Assembly (NCBI GenBank): GCA_904374385.1
Contig: CAJFGA010000005.1
Location: 1 to 61,784, forward strand
Reading direction: 5' to 3'
From: an uncultured Clostridia bacterium
Lineage (GTDB): Bacteria; Bacillota; Clostridia; Christensenellales; Borkfalkiaceae
DNA length: 61,784 bases
Positions 16,176 to 23,984 of this stretch are shown piece by piece; positions within the stretch are counted from its first letter, which is position 1, and each line of letters begins with the position of its first letter. A model generated the notes under the pieces. It was not told where the DNA came from. It did not search any database and worked only from the letters and a program-made list of their open reading frames with translations. Made by a program: the position numbers and the translations under genes.

Positions 16176-17209
16176 TCAAATTTATACGTTATGAACTCAA
16201 ACGCAATTTGCTGCCCATGGTGATCTTTACGGCGATCGCCTGCCTGATCGTCGGCATCATGAATACCTTATCGGACACCTATTACTATTATGACTTTCCC
16301 AACGAAGTCCGCGTGAGAAGCGCCCTCCTCTCTACGCCGACGGTCATCTTCGCCATTCTGTGCGTCATCGTGCCCATCCTGCAATTTTCCTTCCGCATGA
16401 AGTCGCGCGGGGCCGATCTTTGGTACTCCCTGCCCGTCAAGAGGGAAAAACTCATGCTCGTGCGCACCCTGGCGGGGCTGCTGCTCGCCGTTATCCCCTT
16501 TACCGTCTCCTATTGGTTCGGCTTTTTTATCCTGCTCGGGCGCACCAACTATTATGTGCTGCACGGCTATCTGCTCTATTACCTCGCGCTGCTGCCGCTC
16601 GGCGTCCTGCTGTTCGGCATCTATTCCTTCCTCTTCTCGCGCGCCAATACGGTATGTGACGGGATCATTTTCATGATCGCCTGGACGTTCATCTTCATGA
16701 TGCCCTTCCTGTACATGTCTATGCACAACATAACGTATTCCAGCCAAATCAACGGCTGGCAGGAATTTACACCTTTCGGCATGCTCTATTATGTAGAACA
16801 ATGGTTTGACGACTATATCTGCGGCAGCTACGGTTACGCCGTCCATGCCCCTGCCCTCCGATCGCTGGCGTGGCTCATCCCCATCGCCGCCGCCGAGGGG
16901 ATCGGCGCGTATGCAGGGCTATTTTTGACGGCGCGCGGTCAAAAAGCGGAAAACAGCGAGCAGCTCTCCTCTTCCCTTTGGGGATATAAAGTGTTCATTC
17001 CCCTGTATGTATTCATGTTCGGCGGCTGCCTCGACGTCACCGACCTGCAGCTCTGTCTCCTCTGGGGCGCGATCCTGCTCGTCGGCGGATATGTGAGCTA
17101 CATCGCCTACCGCCGGTCCTTCCGCTTGAAGCTGTGCGACGTCCTCTCCCTCCTGATCTCCTTTGCCGCCGGCATCGGTTTTTCTCTCCTCGGCCATTAT
17201 GTGTTCTGA
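16172..17209 (+). CDS. ABC-2 type membrane permease of the GntR operon
   Basis: A 345-residue, very hydrophobic protein with about eight to nine predicted membrane helices and short loops. Helices include residues 14-30, 55-78, 105-128, 143-160, 170-190, 230-255 and three near the C-terminus. It has no ATPase motifs. It overlaps the ATPase gene by 4 bases (ATGA) and is the last gene of the operon. By context it is the translocation subunit of a GntR-controlled exporter of the Ytr type. The substrate is unknown. Confidence 0.8.
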   Translation: MIKFIRYELKRNLLPMVIFTAIACLIVGIMNTLSDTYYYYDFPNEVRVRSALLSTPTVIFAILCVIVPILQFSFRMKSRGADLWYSLPVKREKLMLVRTLAGLLLAVIPFTVSYWFGFFILLGRTNYYVLHGYLLYYLALLPLGVLLFGIYSFLFSRANTVCDGIIFMIAWTFIFMMPFLYMSMHNITYSSQINGWQEFTPFGMLYYVEQWFDDYICGSYGYAVHAPALRSLAWLIPIAAAEGIGAYAGLFLTARGQKAENSEQLSSSLWGYKVFIPLYVFMFGGCLDVTDLQLCLLWGAILLVGGYVSYIAYRRSFRLKLCDVLSLLISFAAGIGFSLLGHYVF

Positions 17210-17313
17210 ATAGCTTTCACAGGCTTTCAGATGCACTTACCGGTTAAAATACGCTCCTTGCCCTTTTAAAGGGCGAGGGGGATCAGGGTACTTCGCCCGC
17301 TTACCCCCCTTGC

Positions 17314-17341
17314 CTTCCCCCGTTGGGGGAAGCCTTTTTTG
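17314..17341 (+). terminator. Terminator made from a truncated dispersed repeat
   Basis: CTTCCCCC-gtt-GGGGGAAG followed by CCTTTTTT has the first hairpin of the dispersed repeat without its second half. It lies 105 bases after the permease. Confidence 0.65.
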
Positions 17342-17444
17342 TTTACTTTGCCGCCTTTCGTGACAGCCGAATGAGGAGCCCTTTTTCTGCCCGTCGGCTC
17401 AAAGCCCCTATTGCCCCGCAGCGATTGCGGTGGCTTGGATATAC

Positions 17445-17481
17445 AAAAAGAGAGCTTCTCCCAGGAAAAGCTCTCTTTTTG
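17445..17481 (-). terminator. Terminator of the NahK-like kinase gene
   Basis: AAAAAGAGAGCTT pairs with AAGCTCTCTTTTT. The T run on the reverse strand lies just past the stop at 17496. Confidence 0.8.
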
Positions 17482-17495
17482 ATGATATTTTCCTT

Positions 17496-18590
17496 TCAGC
17501 GCAGCGCCGCCTCGCGCATGCGGTCGAGCTGCTGCAGCATATCCTCCACCAATTTGCGCTGCGTCCGCGCACGGTCGAGATTCTGCCCCGGCCGCACCGT
17601 GCGGAAATAGACGTCTCCCTCCAAATAATCGGTCAAAAAGCGCATGCCGCATTCATAGGTCATGAGCACTGCGCCCACGGGCAGCATTGCCCGTTCGGCG
17701 GGCGTGATCGATTCTCCCACCGCAGAGAGATATCCATCCAAATACGTTTCATACAAATCGTAGCGGAAATTCACCTTGGAAAGGTCGGGTTCATCCTCCG
17801 CCGCGGGATTGCATCCGAACCGGATACTGTCGCCGAAGTCATAGCACAGCGAGCCGGGCATCACGGTATCGAGGTCGATGACGGCAAGCCCTTTGCCCGT
17901 AGCGTTGTCGATCATCACGTTATTCAGTTTTGTGTCGTTGTGGGTGACGCGCAGCGGGATTTCCCCCGAAGCGATCTTATCCACGATCTCGCCGCAAAGA
18001 TAGCTGTGCTCCTTGAACCACGCGATTTCTTCCGCAACCTCCATCCGCCTGTCGCAAACGTCCTTTTCCACGGCGCGCAGAAAATTGGCATAACGTACCC
18101 GCGTATTGTGAAAGTCGGGCAGCACTTCATACAGCTGCGACGCATCGAAATCCGCCAATAAATTGGCAAAATTGCCGAAGGCGACGGCGCTCTCATAAAA
18201 GTCCTTGGGATCGCGCACGATCTGATAGGTCGTCGCATCTTCGATAAATACATATACGCGGAAGTAATTTTCCCCGTCAAAATAATAGCTCTCTCCCTTT
18301 TTGGTGCGCACGATACTCAGGCATTCCCGCATGGGATCCCCGCCCCGTGCCAGCACGCTCTTGCGGCAAAAATCGGTCACGAGCGCGATATTGTGCATCA
18401 GCTTGCCCACCTCCGGAAACAGCCGATGGTTGATGCGCTGCAGAATATAATGCACTTCCCGCCCGTTTTCCCGTACCGTCAGCTTGTAGGTATCGTTGAT
18501 ATGCCCCTCGCCGTAGCGCACGCATGCGGCATACTCGCCTGCGATCGCAAATTGCCCGCAGATGTTCTCAAAATCAAATTCCCTTTCCAT
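17496..18590 (-). CDS. Aminoglycoside phosphotransferase-fold kinase, N-acetylhexosamine kinase (NahK)-like
   Basis: A 364-residue protein kinase-like phosphotransferase. The catalytic loop VTHNDTKLNNVM has Asp as base, followed by IDLDTVMPGSLCYDFGDSIR with the metal-binding Asp. An early GHINDTYKL segment and the LQRIN strand form the ATP-binding lobe. The HNDTK...IDLDTVMPG pattern matches NahK, which phosphorylates GlcNAc or GalNAc at C1 in bifidobacterial lacto-N-biose metabolism. Homologs are common in gut Clostridia. The start MEREF was chosen for GGAG 8 bases upstream. No lacto-N-biose phosphorylase genes are adjacent, so the sugar substrate is an inference. Confidence 0.75.
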   Translation of the reverse strand: MEREFDFENICGQFAIAGEYAACVRYGEGHINDTYKLTVRENGREVHYILQRINHRLFPEVGKLMHNIALVTDFCRKSVLARGGDPMRECLSIVRTKKGESYYFDGENYFRVYVFIEDATTYQIVRDPKDFYESAVAFGNFANLLADFDASQLYEVLPDFHNTRVRYANFLRAVEKDVCDRRMEVAEEIAWFKEHSYLCGEIVDKIASGEIPLRVTHNDTKLNNVMIDNATGKGLAVIDLDTVMPGSLCYDFGDSIRFGCNPAAEDEPDLSKVNFRYDLYETYLDGYLSAVGESITPAERAMLPVGAVLMTYECGMRFLTDYLEGDVYFRTVRPGQNLDRARTQRKLVEDMLQQLDRMREAALR

Positions 18591-18821
18591 GGTCTTTCTC
18601 CCGTGATCGCCGCGCTCCGGCACGGCTTCGATTCGTATTGTATCATATCCACCTGCAAAAGTCAATCAGGAAAAAGCGCCGCTTTTTTAAGAAAAGACGC
18701 GCTTTTCCATTTATTGGACGATTCTTTCCGTCGCGGGGCCGCCTGCCCGCAAAAAAACCGCTTTCGCCAACATCCGCCCGCATTCCGTATCGGATCTCTT
18801 GCGGATTTCTCCCCTTTCTGC

Positions 18822-18851
18822 TTGACGCCTGAGGCTTCCGCATGCTATACT
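18822..18851 (+). promoter_or_regulatory. Promoter of the CsoR-like/EamA operon
   Basis: TTGACG (18822-18827), 18-base spacer, TATACT (18846-18851). The predicted start of transcription falls inside the palindromic operator that follows. Confidence 0.7.
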
Positions 18852-18855
18852 GTGT

Positions 18856-18876
18856 ATATCCCCCCAGGGGGGATAT
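18856..18876. promoter_or_regulatory. G/C-tract palindromic operator for the CsoR/RcnR-type sensor
   Basis: Six C (18860-18865) and six G (18867-18872) mirror each other around a central A, flanked by ATAT on both sides: a perfect inverted repeat. AT-flanked G/C tracts of this type are the known operators of CsoR, RcnR and FrmR proteins. The position on the transcription start implies autorepression. Confidence 0.8.
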
Positions 18877-18889
18877 GGAGATGATTTTT

Positions 18890-19159
18890 ATGGAAGAACA
18901 TCGTCACACACATACAAAAGCGGCGCTCCACCGTTTGGCGCGCGCGATCGGGCACATGAACGCCGTCAAAACCATGATCGAATCGGGGCGCGACTGTGCC
19001 GAGATCCTGATCCAGCTCTCCGCCGTGCGCGCAGAAATCGCCGGCGTCAGCAAGGTCATCCTGAAAGATCACATCGATCACTGCGTCGTCGATGCCGTTC
19101 AAAGCGGCGACGAAGAACGCATCCGCCGCCTCAAGGATGCCGTCGACCGGCTGCTATGA
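18890..19159 (+). CDS. CsoR/RcnR-family metal-sensing (or related) repressor
   Basis: An 89-residue all-helical repressor of the DUF156/CsoR family. With the MEEHRHTHT start, the sensor residues fall at Cys36 (GRDCAE), His61 and Cys65 (KDHIDHC), the same numbers as in copper-sensing CsoR. Extra His at 4, 6, 8 and 64 resemble nickel/cobalt-sensing RcnR, so the metal is open. Starts at 18881 (G-run 8 bases upstream) or 18890 (GGAG 9 bases upstream) are both possible; I prefer the latter. The gene has its own palindromic operator and overlaps the EamA transporter gene by 4 bases, pointing to a sensor-transporter operon. Confidence 0.88.
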   Translation: MEEHRHTHTKAALHRLARAIGHMNAVKTMIESGRDCAEILIQLSAVRAEIAGVSKVILKDHIDHCVVDAVQSGDEERIRRLKDAVDRLL

Positions 19160-20082
19160 ATAAAAATCGCACGGGCATCTGCCTCGCCGTACTCGCGGCG
19201 GCACTGTACGCGATCAATGCGCCCCTTTCCAAGCTGTTGCTCGCGCACCTGCCCCCGACGCTGACGGCGGGCTTTCTGTATTTGGGGGCGGGGCTGGGCA
19301 TGGTCGTCATCGCATCGGCGCGCCGCCTGCGCAAAGTTTCCAGGCCGGAAGCCCGCCTTACGAAGGCGGAACTGCCCTTCACCCTCGCGATGATTTTGCT
19401 CGACATCGCCGCGCCCGTCTGCCTGCTGTTCGGCCTGCGCGCGACGACGGCGGCAAACGCTTCCCTGCTCAACAACTTCGAGATCGCGGCGACGGCGGTC
19501 ATCGCGCTCGCCGTCTTTCGGGAAGCGATCAGCCCCCGCCTTTGGGCGGGCATCCTGTTCGTCACCCTTTCCTGCCTGCTGCTTTCCTTTGAAGATCTCG
19601 CGAGCCTCCGCTTTTCGTACGGTTCGCTGCTCATCCTGTTGGCTTGCGTCTGCTGGGGATTCGAAAACAACTGTACGCGCAAAATTTCTTCCAAAGACCC
19701 TTTGCAGATCGTCCTGTTGAAGGGCATCTTTTCAGGGCTCGGTTCCCTCGTTATCGGCCTGTGCATCGGCGAACGCGTCACCGTTCTGTGGAGCGTATTT
19801 GCCGCTCTCGGCGTCGGATTCGTCGCTTACGGGCTGAGCATCTTTTTCTATGTATACGCCCAGCGCCTGCTCGGCGCGGCGCGCACGAGCGCCTACTATG
19901 CCATAGCGCCCTTCATCGGCGTCCTGCTCTCCTTTGCCCTCTTCCGCGAGGCGCCCCCTTACACCTATTTCATTGCCCTCGCGCTGATGATGGTCGGCGC
20001 CTGGCTCTGTTCGCAAGACAAACCGCTCTTCCGCAAAAAAATGCCGCCGCCCGATACCGGCGGCGATCCTCCCGATCATTGA
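19156..20082 (+). CDS. EamA/DMT-family membrane transporter
   Basis: A 308-residue protein with ten predicted membrane helices arranged as two EamA repeats (residues 5-140 and 150-290). Typical phrases are AALYAINAPLSKLLL at the N-terminus and FEIAATAVIALAVFREAISPRLWAGILFV at the end of repeat one. The tail after residue 293 is polar. DMT transporters export amino acids, metabolites or drugs. This one is cotranscribed and translationally coupled with a CsoR/RcnR-type sensor, so it may export a metal, a metal-binding metabolite or a reactive electrophile. The substrate is not shown by the sequence. Confidence 0.85.
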   Translation: MNKNRTGICLAVLAAALYAINAPLSKLLLAHLPPTLTAGFLYLGAGLGMVVIASARRLRKVSRPEARLTKAELPFTLAMILLDIAAPVCLLFGLRATTAANASLLNNFEIAATAVIALAVFREAISPRLWAGILFVTLSCLLLSFEDLASLRFSYGSLLILLACVCWGFENNCTRKISSKDPLQIVLLKGIFSGLGSLVIGLCIGERVTVLWSVFAALGVGFVAYGLSIFFYVYAQRLLGAARTSAYYAIAPFIGVLLSFALFREAPPYTYFIALALMMVGAWLCSQDKPLFRKKMPPPDTGGDPPDH

Positions 20083-20085
20083 CAG

Positions 20086-20121
20086 AGCGGCGGGGCGCTG
20101 CCAAGAGGGCGCCCCGCCGCT
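20086..20121. terminator. Bidirectional terminator between convergent genes
   Basis: AGCGGCGGGGCGC (20086-20098) pairs perfectly with GCGCCCCGCCGCT (20109-20121). TTATATTTT follows on the plus strand. Confidence 0.75.
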
Positions 20122-20139
20122 TATATTTTGCTTATATTT

Positions 20140-20634
20140 TTATGAATTTCTCTTTTGAACGAGTTCGATCGCCTCTTTTCCCGTCATGTGCTCTACCGAC
20201 ATCTCCAGCACGCACAGGATCGCCCGCTCCCTTTCGATTTCCGCGGCGCGCTCCCCGTCGCCCGCTTCGGGGCAATATTTGCGGGCGAGCCGATCGATCG
20301 CCCCGTCGATCTCTGCCCGCTCCTGCAAGACGCGCACCCTGCCGAACGCGATGACGCTCCTGAAATAAGTGGTAAACGCCTCCGGAACGACCTCGTCGCG
20401 GTCGATCACGCAAAAACTTGCCTTGTCGCAGCGGCGCAGCGCATCCAGCTTGTGCCCGCTCTTTGCGCAGTGGAAGTAAATCTTCCCCTCCCGATAGACG
20501 TAGCTGAGCGGCACCGCATACGGGTAACCGCCGTCGCCCGCCACGGCGAGCACGCCCGACGTTCCCCTTTCCAAAATCTTTTCACACTCTGCGGCGGGCA
20601 GCGCCTGCCGCTTTCTCCTCATTTCGCGGAACAT
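20140..20634 (-). CDS. Pyridoxamine 5'-phosphate oxidase-like flavoprotein (Nim-type)
   Basis: A 164-residue protein with the split-barrel FMN-binding fold. It opens MFREMRRKRQALPAAECEKIL and continues GTSGVLAVAGDGGYPYAVPLSYVY, then HCAKSGHKLDALRRCDKASFCVID. This is the pattern of the Nim family, whose founding members reduce 5-nitroimidazole drugs. The start at 20634 has GGAGG 5 bases upstream and gives the normal family length; longer in-frame versions are Arg-rich noise. It lies 16 bases after plsC on the same strand, so the two are probably one transcript. The natural substrate is unknown. Confidence 0.82.
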   Translation of the reverse strand: MFREMRRKRQALPAAECEKILERGTSGVLAVAGDGGYPYAVPLSYVYREGKIYFHCAKSGHKLDALRRCDKASFCVIDRDEVVPEAFTTYFRSVIAFGRVRVLQERAEIDGAIDRLARKYCPEAGDGERAAEIERERAILCVLEMSVEHMTGKEAIELVQKRNS

Positions 20635-20650
20635 ATTTCCTCCCCGCGCG

Positions 20651-21616
20651 CTATGCGGTCGCCGCGGCCTCCGCGCCCTCCGTCTGCTCTTCCGCCTCGT
20701 CCGCTGCGGGCGCCGAAGGCGTTTGCTCTTGTGCCGCCCGCGGCTTGCTTGCCGCCGCTCTTTCTCTCTTTTCTTCTCGGGTATGCCCCGCATCGCGCTC
20801 CGCTTTCTCTTCCTCGGCGGACGCCTCCGTGAGGAATGTCATTTTCTTTTGGTATACTTCCTCGTATTTTTGCACCATCGCCGCGCGCACTCTGTCGCTA
20901 AGCGCCTGCGCCTTTGCCTTGAGAGAACCGCCCTCTTCCGGCTGTACGGCGGGCAAAATATGCAAGATCACTTTCTTTTGCATGCGGAACAAGCGGCGCA
21001 GACGGGTCTGCCGAAATTCGATGAACATCGGCAGGACGGGCACGCCGAACTTTACCGCAAAACGGAAGGCGCCGATCTTAAACGGGCGCACCTTTTCATA
21101 GCGATACCAAAGTGCATGTTCGGGATAAAAATTGACGATCTTGCCCCTTTGCAGCAGCGAGCCTACCGTCGTCTGCAAATTTTCGAGGTCTTTGACCGTC
21201 GTTCCGACCGGCAAAAAACCGCCCGCTTTGAAAATGCGCCCCGCCCAGCCCCTTTTCAGCAAATAAAAGGAACCGGTATGATAGGAGCGGAACCCGCCGA
21301 GGGCGAGTTTGACCATCAGCGTGTCCATTTCGTGTACATGATTGCATACCGAAACGGCGCCGCCCTTCACGGCACGCAAATTTTTTCTCCCTTTGACGCG
21401 AAAACCGTATGCAAAAAACGTGTAAATCGTGCCGAAAACGCGCACCGCGGGGATCAGGAAAAATCGCCGCAGCCGCTCGCCCGGCGTCTTGGTAAGGTAG
21501 CGGTATCCGCCCCCGATGTCGCGCGCGTCGGCAGTGCGGTGCTCCTCATTCAGATCGCGGTCGAACTGCCCCTTCTTTTCGTATTCGATCTCTTTGTTTC
21601 TGTATTTTTTCGTCAT
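20651..21616 (-). CDS. 1-acylglycerol-3-phosphate acyltransferase-like protein
   Basis: A 321-residue PlsC-family acyltransferase. The catalytic H-x4-D motif is NHVHEMD (His93, Asp98), and the acceptor-binding motif FPEGTR is replaced by YPEHALW near 160. The N-terminus is charged (residues 1-40), one or two hydrophobic segments follow (50-72), and the C-terminus is a long Ala/Glu/Lys-rich tail of about 75 residues, unusual for PlsC. It should act at the membrane in phosphatidic acid or related lipid synthesis. The start was set by GGAGG 8 bases upstream. A perfect palindrome sits on its promoter. Confidence 0.82.
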   Translation of the reverse strand: MTKKYRNKEIEYEKKGQFDRDLNEEHRTADARDIGGGYRYLTKTPGERLRRFFLIPAVRVFGTIYTFFAYGFRVKGRKNLRAVKGGAVSVCNHVHEMDTLMVKLALGGFRSYHTGSFYLLKRGWAGRIFKAGGFLPVGTTVKDLENLQTTVGSLLQRGKIVNFYPEHALWYRYEKVRPFKIGAFRFAVKFGVPVLPMFIEFRQTRLRRLFRMQKKVILHILPAVQPEEGGSLKAKAQALSDRVRAAMVQKYEEVYQKKMTFLTEASAEEEKAERDAGHTREEKRERAAASKPRAAQEQTPSAPAADEAEEQTEGAEAAATA

Positions 21617-21644
21617 GTGCCCCACCTCCGATCTCGAGGCCGTT

Positions 21645-21664
21645 TGTAATGGTTTTCCATTACA
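21645..21664. promoter_or_regulatory. Palindromic operator candidate at the plsC promoter
   Basis: TGTAATGG and CCATTACA are perfect complements around TTTT. On the reverse strand the site begins directly after the -10 box and covers the transcription start, the ideal place for a repressor. Confidence 0.65.
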
Positions 21665-21665
21665 T

Positions 21666-21694
21666 ATTGTAACATATGACGCAAAAAAAATCAA
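21666..21694 (-). promoter_or_regulatory. Promoter of plsC-like gene
   Basis: Reverse strand: TTGATT (21689-21694), 17-base spacer, TACAAT (21666-21671). Confidence 0.65.
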
Positions 21695-21751
21695 TGTTAA
21701 ACGCTTTTCTTTTCAAAAAATTTATAACGATTTGACAACTTTTCTTGCCCA

Positions 21752-22336
21752 TTATTCCAGCCCCTCCATTTCGTCGAGGGTCAGCAGGAATCCCGGCAAA
21801 AAATTTTCCATAAAATAGGCGAGGCAGGGCATGTTCCTCTCCTTCAATTCGCGCTCGATGCTCTCCTTCGCCCGGTTGAATTCCGCGTTGCCCGCCTTGC
21901 ACTCTTCAAGGCACTTGATGTAAGCGGACAGTTTGTCCGCCGCCTTGGCCAATTTATATTCATAACTGCCCTTATCTGCCAGCACATAGGGAGAAAGGCT
22001 GTCTTTCAGGGGATCGGGCAGCATCGAAAGCAGCCTGCCGCTCGCACGGTCCTCGATCTCCCCGTACGCGCCGCGCATCTGCGCGTTATAATATTTGATG
22101 GGGGTGGGCAGATCCCCCGTCATCACCTCGCTGCACTCGTGATAGAGGGCATACAGCACCGTCTTTTCCACGTCGGGCGCGTTTTTGCAGATCTCCCTGT
22201 CGATGAGGGCGAGCGCGTGCGCAAGTACGGCGACCTCGTACGAATGTTCCATCACGTTCTCTTCCCGCGAAGAGCGCATCAAAGACCACCGCCGGATATA
22301 CTTCATCCTGTCTAAAAAAGCGTAAAAATTGTACAT
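21752..22336 (-). CDS. yfbR: 5'-deoxynucleotidase, YfbR-type HD-domain protein
   Basis: A 194-residue HD-domain protein close in length and order to E. coli YfbR, which dephosphorylates dNMPs. It has RWSLMRSSREENVMEHS (metal ligand His31), then YHECSEVMTGDLPTP, the HD region, and a C-terminal AADKLSAYIKCLEE carrying the last Asp ligand. In E. coli the HD pair reads His-Asp; here it is His66-Glu67, a conservative but notable change. The start has GGAG 8 bases upstream. The promoter is back-to-back with that of thiT. Confidence 0.88.
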   Translation of the reverse strand: MYNFYAFLDRMKYIRRWSLMRSSREENVMEHSYEVAVLAHALALIDREICKNAPDVEKTVLYALYHECSEVMTGDLPTPIKYYNAQMRGAYGEIEDRASGRLLSMLPDPLKDSLSPYVLADKGSYEYKLAKAADKLSAYIKCLEECKAGNAEFNRAKESIERELKERNMPCLAYFMENFLPGFLLTLDEMEGLE

Positions 22337-22364
22337 GTTTTCCCTCTCCTTGCAATGTTCCTGT

Positions 22365-22393
22365 ATTGTATCATATTTTTTCGTTTATTTCAA
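22365..22393 (-). promoter_or_regulatory. Promoter of yfbR
   Basis: Reverse strand: TTGAAA (22388-22393), 17-base spacer, TACAAT (22365-22370). Its -35 abuts the -35 of the thiT promoter. Confidence 0.65.
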
Positions 22394-22422
22394 TTGACTT
22401 TTGCCCCCGTTTATATTATAAT
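22394..22422 (+). promoter_or_regulatory. Promoter of the TPP riboswitch/thiT transcript
   Basis: TTGACT (22394-22399), 17-base spacer, TATAAT (22417-22422). Confidence 0.75.
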
Positions 22423-22527
22423 TTCTGCGGAATCGGCAAAAAGCCGTTTTCCGTGCGTTTGCGGGCGCTGCCCGCCCCACCCAAGATCGCGCCGTTCCCG
22501 CAGGGGAACGCGTGAAATAAAATTTCA

Positions 22528-22608
22528 TATCCGCCGGGGGTGCCGTAAAAAGCTGAGATTATACCCTTTGAATCGGGCAAGGTAATACTTGCACGAAAGC
22601 TGCAAAGA
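22528..22608 (+). promoter_or_regulatory. TPP riboswitch (THI element)
   Basis: The leader holds the TPP aptamer signatures in order: GGGGGTGCC, GCTGAGA, ACCCTTTGAA, then a TCGGGCAAGGTAATACTTGC arm. They stand 75-155 bases before thiT. Thiamine pyrophosphate binding should reduce thiT expression, probably through the hairpin at 22613-22650. Confidence 0.88.
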
Positions 22609-22612
22609 CGAT

Positions 22613-22650
22613 AGATCGGCGCGCCCTTTTTCGGGTGCGTTTATTTTTTA
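22613..22650 (+). terminator. Expression-platform terminator of the TPP riboswitch
   Basis: GCGCCC pairs with GGGTGC (one G-T pair) around CTTTTTC, followed by GTTTATTTTTTA. It lies between aptamer and start codon. Confidence 0.55.
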
Positions 22651-22683
22651 TCCACATCGGCGGAAAACCTGAAAGGAGGTTTT

Positions 22684-23481
22684 ATGTTTCTTCACAACCT
22701 GCTCGAAGTGAGCGAGCAAACCACCGATATCATCACCTACATCACGATCGGCGTATTGGCGGTTCTGGCGATCATCATCGTCGCGGTATGTATCGGCAAC
22801 CGCAAGCATAAGTTCGACACCAAGTCTCTCGCCTATGCGGCGGTCTGCCTGGCAACGTCCTTTGTGCTCTCCTTCATCAAAGTGCAGCCCGTGCCCAACG
22901 GCGGCTCGATCACGCTGGCAAGCTGGGTACCCGTGCTCATCTATGCCTACGCCTTCGGCGCGCCCAAAGGATTTTTGGTCGGCATCATCTTCGGCATCCT
23001 GAACTTTATTTCCGGACCCTATATCCTGACACCGTTCACCTTTGTGCTCGACTACGTCCTCGCCTTTGCGATGGTGGGGCTGATGGGCTTTTCGCGCAAA
23101 TTCAGCAAATCCCTTCTCACCAACGTCATGCTCGGAACCGTGCTCGCCGTCGTGGGCAGGTTTATCATGCACCTTATTTCGGGCATGATCTATTTTGCGG
23201 AAGACGCCATTTGGGTCGATCTGCCCACTCCCAACGCCTTTGTATATTCTCTCATCTACCAGCTCGTTTACATCCCTGGCGATGCGGCAATTATCCTCAT
23301 CGTTCTGGCGATCCTCGTCAAAACGAACGTCTTGCAGACGCTGCTGCACATGATGCGCCCGAGCGAATTTCCGTCCGCCCAGAAGGCTTCGGCAGACCAA
23401 AGCGACGCGGCTCCGAAAGCGGATGCAGACGTAAATGCGCCCGAAGAGCCCTCCTCCGATACAGCGCACAAAACGGAATAA
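22684..23481 (+). CDS. thiT: Thiamine ECF transporter S component ThiT
   Basis: A 265-residue membrane protein. After an extra N-terminal membrane helix (residues 17-38) comes the ThiT core: SLAYAAVCLATSFVLSFIKV, then NGGSITLASWVPVLIYAYAFG, GILNFISGPYILTPFTFVLDYVLAFAMVG and further helices to about 230. This matches the thiamine-binding S subunit of energy-coupling factor transporters. The C-terminal 35 residues are a polar Ala/Asp/Glu tail. The TPP riboswitch upstream supports thiamine as substrate. The shared EcfA/T energising proteins are not in this window. GGAGG precedes the ATG. Confidence 0.92.
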   Translation: MFLHNLLEVSEQTTDIITYITIGVLAVLAIIIVAVCIGNRKHKFDTKSLAYAAVCLATSFVLSFIKVQPVPNGGSITLASWVPVLIYAYAFGAPKGFLVGIIFGILNFISGPYILTPFTFVLDYVLAFAMVGLMGFSRKFSKSLLTNVMLGTVLAVVGRFIMHLISGMIYFAEDAIWVDLPTPNAFVYSLIYQLVYIPGDAAIILIVLAILVKTNVLQTLLHMMRPSEFPSAQKASADQSDAAPKADADVNAPEEPSSDTAHKTE

Positions 23482-23523
23482 TTTCCGCTCGCTCTTTGGC
23501 GGCGGAATGCGCGCAAATTAAAC

Positions 23524-23554
23524 AAAAAAACCACCGGCTTGCCGGTGGTTTTTT
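23524..23554 (+). terminator. Terminator of thiT
   Basis: AAAAAACCACCGGC pairs with GCCGGTGGTTTTTT. Confidence 0.85.
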
Positions 23555-23584
23555 AACTTCAAGCTGTCAGTTTCTCACTGCCGC

Positions 23585-23837
23585 CGGCGCGCAAGCCGCG
23601 CCAATGGCGGTCTGCCTGTCATGCACTTGTCAAATTTTTTCTCTTCCCCCGCGAGGGAGAACCGCTCGGACATTTTTCTTCTTGTCTTCCCTCGGACGAG
23701 AGACGCGCTCGTATATTTTTCTTCTTGCCTTCCCACGCCGGGGGAAGGGGGACCGCTTGCGGTGGATGAGGGGCTATACTTCCCTTCCCCCATCGGCCGC
23801 CTTCGGCGATAGCTTTCCCCTGAGAGGAAAGCCTAAT
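23585..23837. repeat. Cluster of decayed dispersed repeats
   Basis: A gene-free stretch holds several G/C-hairpin fragments: CGCGCAAGCCGCGCC near 23588, CTTCCCCCGCGAGGGAGAA near 23642, a fuller unit at 23727-23774 (CCTTCCCACGCCGGGGGAAGG, then ACCGCTTGCGGT and GGATGAGGGG), and TTTCCCCTGAGAGGAAAG near 23813. They share the hairpin plus GATGAGGGG layout of the repeat at 2252 but have diverged. The rest up to 23940 shows nothing recognisable. Confidence 0.6.
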
Positions 23838-23941
23838 ATGTTTACCGCATAATATTCGCTTTTCGTGCCGCCCAATAAGGGAAGCCTCCGTTTTTTACCC
23901 GAAGGCATTTCACCGAACCCCGCAGCGATCGCGAGGAGGAG

Positions 23942-23977
23942 CAAAAAGCGCCCTGTGCATGCACGGGCGCTTTTTTC
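23942..23977 (-). terminator. Terminator of the flavoprotein/sirtuin operon
   Basis: AAAAAGCGCCCTGTGC pairs with GCACGGGCGCTTTTTT just past the stop at 23985. Confidence 0.8.
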
Positions 23978-23984
23978 ATATCTT

